Source: Paenibacillus thalictri (GTDB taxonomy: Bacteria; Bacillota; Bacilli; Paenibacillales; NBRC-103111). Taken from it: a stretch of DNA of 64,000 bases. The notes beneath the pieces were generated by a model. That model had not been told where the DNA came from, searched no databases, and saw only the letters and a program-made list of their open reading frames with translations. Positions 61,613 to 64,000 of this stretch are shown here, in pieces (positions within the stretch are counted from its first letter, which is position 1; every line of letters begins with the position of its first letter). Both the position numbers and the translations under genes were made by a program. Where the stretch lies: assembly GCF_004307995.1 (NCBI RefSeq), contig NZ_SIRE01000003.1, forward strand, positions 124,001-188,000. The letters are read 5' to 3'.

Positions 61613-62821
61613 TTATGTCAGTTCCTTGCCGGAGGTGCCGCTTTTCTGAACAGGATATTTGACGACAGGCGATTTTTCCTTATGCAGCGCGTCCAGCAGC
61701 TCGGGTCCGACGTTCAGATTGGATTTCACAAGCTCGCGTGGAGTAAGCGCCATCCATTGGTTTAAGGAAACATCGACAAATCGGTCGCTTTTGAACATCT
61801 CCAGAAACCACAACGTCTCGTCTCCCGTGTTCTGAATGTAGTGGCCGAACGCAAACGGCACGTAACCGACATCTCCGGCTCGATAGTCAAATGTTCTCGC
61901 TACGCCGTTGCCTCCGAAAACCGTCATGCGCCCTTGGCCGGTAAGGTAATATTGCCATTCATCGTTATTGGGGTGCCAATGCAGCTCTCTCATCCCCCCC
62001 GGTTTAATTTCCACAAGCGCCGCGGCGACCGTCCGCGAAATCGGGAAATTCGAGGAATCCGCAATCCGCACGCTGCCGCCGGAGAATATCATGGGAGGCT
62101 GCGCAAGCAGCCGATGCTTGAAGCTGAGCGGAATGGTTCCGTACGGCGATTGAACTTCCTGGCTTTTTAACGGAGGAGGCACTTGGTCTTGAAATATGTA
62201 CACCTGGTCCGAAGGAATGGAGTGAAACGCGCTGGCGGGAACTCCGAAGTTGGCGGACAACACATCTTTGGGAGTATGCGCAAACCAATCGGATATGGAT
62301 AATGTGTTCAAATCGGAGAAATGGCCGTCGTCAAACACGAGCAGAAATTCGCAGCCTTTCTCCAACCCTTGAATGGAATGGGGCAATCCGGCGGGAAAAT
62401 ACCACAGATCTCCCGGCCCAATATCGGCGATAAAATTGCGCCCGTCCTGGTCGACGGACGTGATCCGGGCGCTTCCCCATATCATATACGCCCACTCGGC
62501 TTGCTGATGCCAATGCAGCTCGCGCACTCCCCCGGGAGTAAGGCTCATATTGACGCCGGCCAGCGTGGTCGCGATCGGAAGATCGCGCACCGTAATTTCG
62601 CGCGACCAGCCGCCTTGATTCAGCTGCATATGCGTGTCGGAATACGAAAATTTCAAATTAGGCAGCAAGCCCGCATCCGTGACGGGAGGCACCAGCATAT
62701 TCGGATTTTCGATATCGCGCATCACATCGCGCGGCCCGAAATCGGGACCGCCTGCGCCGTCGCTTCGGATGGGCTGCGGAATTTCCGCAGAACGGCCGTT
62801 TGGCCGGGACGAATTGCTCAT
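61613..62821 (-). CDS. Oxalate-decarboxylase-like bicupin
   Basis: The 402-residue protein has two germin-like cupins, each with Mn ligands: [10 protein letters not shown]...PHSI in domain 1 and [11 protein letters not shown]...GHYI in domain 2, the pattern of Bacillus OxdC/OxdD. These convert oxalate to formate and CO2; OxdD is a spore-coat enzyme. The lid that decides decarboxylase versus oxidase (SENST, residues 161-165 in OxdC) reads SDLNT here, so the proton-donor Glu is Asp. ATG 62821 follows AGGAG. The next cupin gene lies 50 bp downstream. Confidence 0.88.
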   Translation of the reverse strand: MSNSSRPNGRSAEIPQPIRSDGAGGPDFGPRDVMRDIENPNMLVPPVTDAGLLPNLKFSYSDTHMQLNQGGWSREITVRDLPIATTLAGVNMSLTPGGVRELHWHQQAEWAYMIWGSARITSVDQDGRNFIADIGPGDLWYFPAGLPHSIQGLEKGCEFLLVFDDGHFSDLNTLSISDWFAHTPKDVLSANFGVPASAFHSIPSDQVYIFQDQVPPPLKSQEVQSPYGTIPLSFKHRLLAQPPMIFSGGSVRIADSSNFPISRTVAAALVEIKPGGMRELHWHPNNDEWQYYLTGQGRMTVFGGNGVARTFDYRAGDVGYVPFAFGHYIQNTGDETLWFLEMFKSDRFVDVSLNQWMALTPRELVKSNLNVGPELLDALHKEKSPVVKYPVQKSGTSGKELT

Positions 62822-62966
62822 CTCATGAGTCTCCTCTCGTATATGTTTTTTTCCAGCTGCAGTCAATATAAAAGTGTATGAGCAAGGTTTGGCCATTATG
62901 AGTCTTGCCTGGACAGTCTGTGCGCTGTATCATGTTAAGATATCGATCAGCTAGGAGTGACACATC

Positions 62967-63875
62967 ATGCTGCAGCTTTCACGCACGCGTACCGCCGTTT
63001 ATCTTGCTTTCCTGGTCTTGGTCTGGGGAGTGAACTGGCCTTTATCCAAATATGCGCTGCATTTCACGCCGCCTATCTTGTTTGCGGGCCTTCGGACGTT
63101 GATCGGAGGGCTTATTTTAATTATGCTGGCGCTTCCCGGCTATAAAAAGTTGAATTTTCAAAAGACGTGGCCGGTTTACGTCATCTCCTCCGTTTTAAAT
63201 ATCATTTTATATTACGGTTTGCAAACGATCGGTTTGGGATATTTGCCAGCCGGATTATTTTCCGCGATCGTCTTTTTTCAGCCGGTTCTGCTTGGTTTCT
63301 GCTCCTGGCTGTGGCTGGGCGAAGAGATGCACGCGTGGAAATGGCTGGGGCTGGTCGCCGGTTTTCTCGGCGTTGGGGTGATTAGCGCCGGCGGTTTTGC
63401 CGGACACCTGTCGTCGACGGGCATATTGCTTGCTCTCGGCAGCGCGGTGAGCTGGGCATTGGGTACGGTTTATACGAAAAAAATGGCAGCCCGGGTCGAC
63501 TTAATCTGGAATGTTGCACTACAGCTCACGATTGGCGGCGTTTTTCTGCTCGCTTCCGGTTCGCTGCTTGAGCGCTGGCCGTCGATCGTGTGGAGCGGTT
63601 CATTTATATGGAGCCTGCTGTTTATTTCGGTGTTTGTCATCGCCTTGGGCTGGCTGGTGTTTTTTAAGCTGGTCGGTTCGGGAGAGGCAAGTAAAGTGGG
63701 GGCTTTCACTTTTCTGATTCCGGTCATTGCGATCGTATGCAGCGTGATTTTTATGGGCGAGTCGGTTACGTTTAATCTGGTGGCGGGATTTGTTCTCATT
63801 ATCGCGAGCATCATGCTGGTCAATTTCAAAAAAGCCGGAGCATCTGCAGGGGGCGCCGAAAAAGCGGCAGAGTGA
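62967..63875 (+). CDS. EamA (DMT superfamily) transporter
   Basis: The 302-residue protein has ten predicted helices in two EamA repeats (LVLVWGVNWPLSKYAL start, then AVSWALGTVYTKKMAA). It exports or imports a small metabolite. It starts at ATG 62967 after TAGGAGTG, divergent from the bicupin gene. It is a distant paralog of the EamA gene at 56409-57362. Substrate unknown. Confidence 0.9.
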   Translation: MLQLSRTRTAVYLAFLVLVWGVNWPLSKYALHFTPPILFAGLRTLIGGLILIMLALPGYKKLNFQKTWPVYVISSVLNIILYYGLQTIGLGYLPAGLFSAIVFFQPVLLGFCSWLWLGEEMHAWKWLGLVAGFLGVGVISAGGFAGHLSSTGILLALGSAVSWALGTVYTKKMAARVDLIWNVALQLTIGGVFLLASGSLLERWPSIVWSGSFIWSLLFISVFVIALGWLVFFKLVGSGEASKVGAFTFLIPVIAIVCSVIFMGESVTFNLVAGFVLIIASIMLVNFKKAGASAGGAEKAAE

Positions 63876-63971
63876 GCTGGTCCGTTCTTACGGAACGCCA
63901 GCGTTCATTTTGTCGCCCAATTTCACCCGCTGCTAGCCGGTACATCCAAGAAATTCGCGGATCATCAGCTA
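63865..63971 (+). repeat. Degenerate palindromic element, copy D
   Basis: AGTGAGC, then GCCAGCGTTCATTTTGTC, then CAATTTCACCCGCTGC and CCAAGAAATTCG align in order with the body of copy A but with many changes and no clean ends. It overlaps the end of the transporter gene. Confidence 0.55.
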
Positions 63972-64000
63972 CCCTCCTTGTTTGCAATTAGTAAAATCGC

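Noticed and set aside
1..64000. CRISPR array, tRNA, rRNA, prophage or intact insertion sequence
   Set aside because: No spaced direct repeats, cloverleaf, conserved rRNA segments, phage genes or transposase motifs were seen on reading.

Overview
The window looks like a chromosomal segment of a spore-forming Firmicute of the Paenibacillaceae (Paenibacillus or a close relative). This is inferred from strong GGAGG-type ribosome binding sites, an S-layer-anchored secreted protein with three SLH domains, a gerABC-type germinant receptor operon, membrane-spanning AraC regulators and a YesM/YesN pair beside ATPase-less sugar ABC transporters, and an ECF41 sigma factor. I saw no rRNA, tRNA, CRISPR array, transposase gene or phage gene.

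Layout. 1-5.4 kb: SLH/beta-propeller surface protein, a DapA-family aldolase, and an ArsR repressor beside an Old Yellow Enzyme with shared operator-like boxes. 5.5-9.0 kb (minus strand): a secreted hypothetical protein and an OmpR-type two-component system. 9.1-10.9 kb: a half-size ABC exporter preceded by an 18-codon leader ORF and mutually exclusive hairpins. 11.0-13.3 kb: a FAD oxidoreductase and an ECF41 sigma factor behind a textbook ECF41 promoter. 13.3-15.3 kb: AraC regulator and PhyH-type dioxygenase. 15.5-23.1 kb: membrane AraC regulator, LplB/YtcP-type permeases, binding lipoprotein and a formylglycine-type sulfatase (sulfated-glycan locus). 23.2-27.2 kb: a small protein and the ger operon (minus strand). 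27.5-31.1 kb: SDR plus TetR, a TipAS-type MerR regulator, and a second SDR. 31.1-43.5 kb: BNR-repeat sialidase-like protein diverging from a long operon of binding protein, two permeases, GH38 alpha-mannosidase, CehA/McbA-type PHP metallohydrolase and two histidine phosphatases. 43.6-46.9 kb: a HelD-like fragment, a tandem GT2 glycosyltransferase and a convergent CgeB-like glycosyltransferase. 47.1-56.1 kb: YesM/YesN sensor pair, a translationally coupled binding protein, a second binding protein, two permeases and a CE7-type esterase. 56.4-60.7 kb: EamA exporter diverging from a MocR regulator, then TetR with two small membrane proteins. 60.9-63.9 kb: two cupin genes (one oxalate-decarboxylase-like bicupin) and an EamA transporter.

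How it fits together. Much of the window is carbohydrate foraging. Three import systems each have a binding lipoprotein and two permeases but no ATPase, so they probably share a remote MsmX-type ATPase. Each comes with its own sensor or catabolic enzymes: sulfatase; alpha-mannosidase with metallohydrolase and phosphatases; esterase. Many small regulator-target pairs carry visible operators.

Most interesting structures: (1) a family of about 170-180 bp perfect-ended palindromic elements (four copies, no transposase), one inserted with an 8-bp duplication into the loop of a terminator hairpin; (2) the leader-peptide switch in front of the ABC exporter; (3) the mannosidase/metallohydrolase/double-phosphatase operon, a candidate phospho-mannan pathway whose enzymes carry Ala/Pro-rich inserts; (4) the YesN-coupled binding protein as a possible co-sensor.
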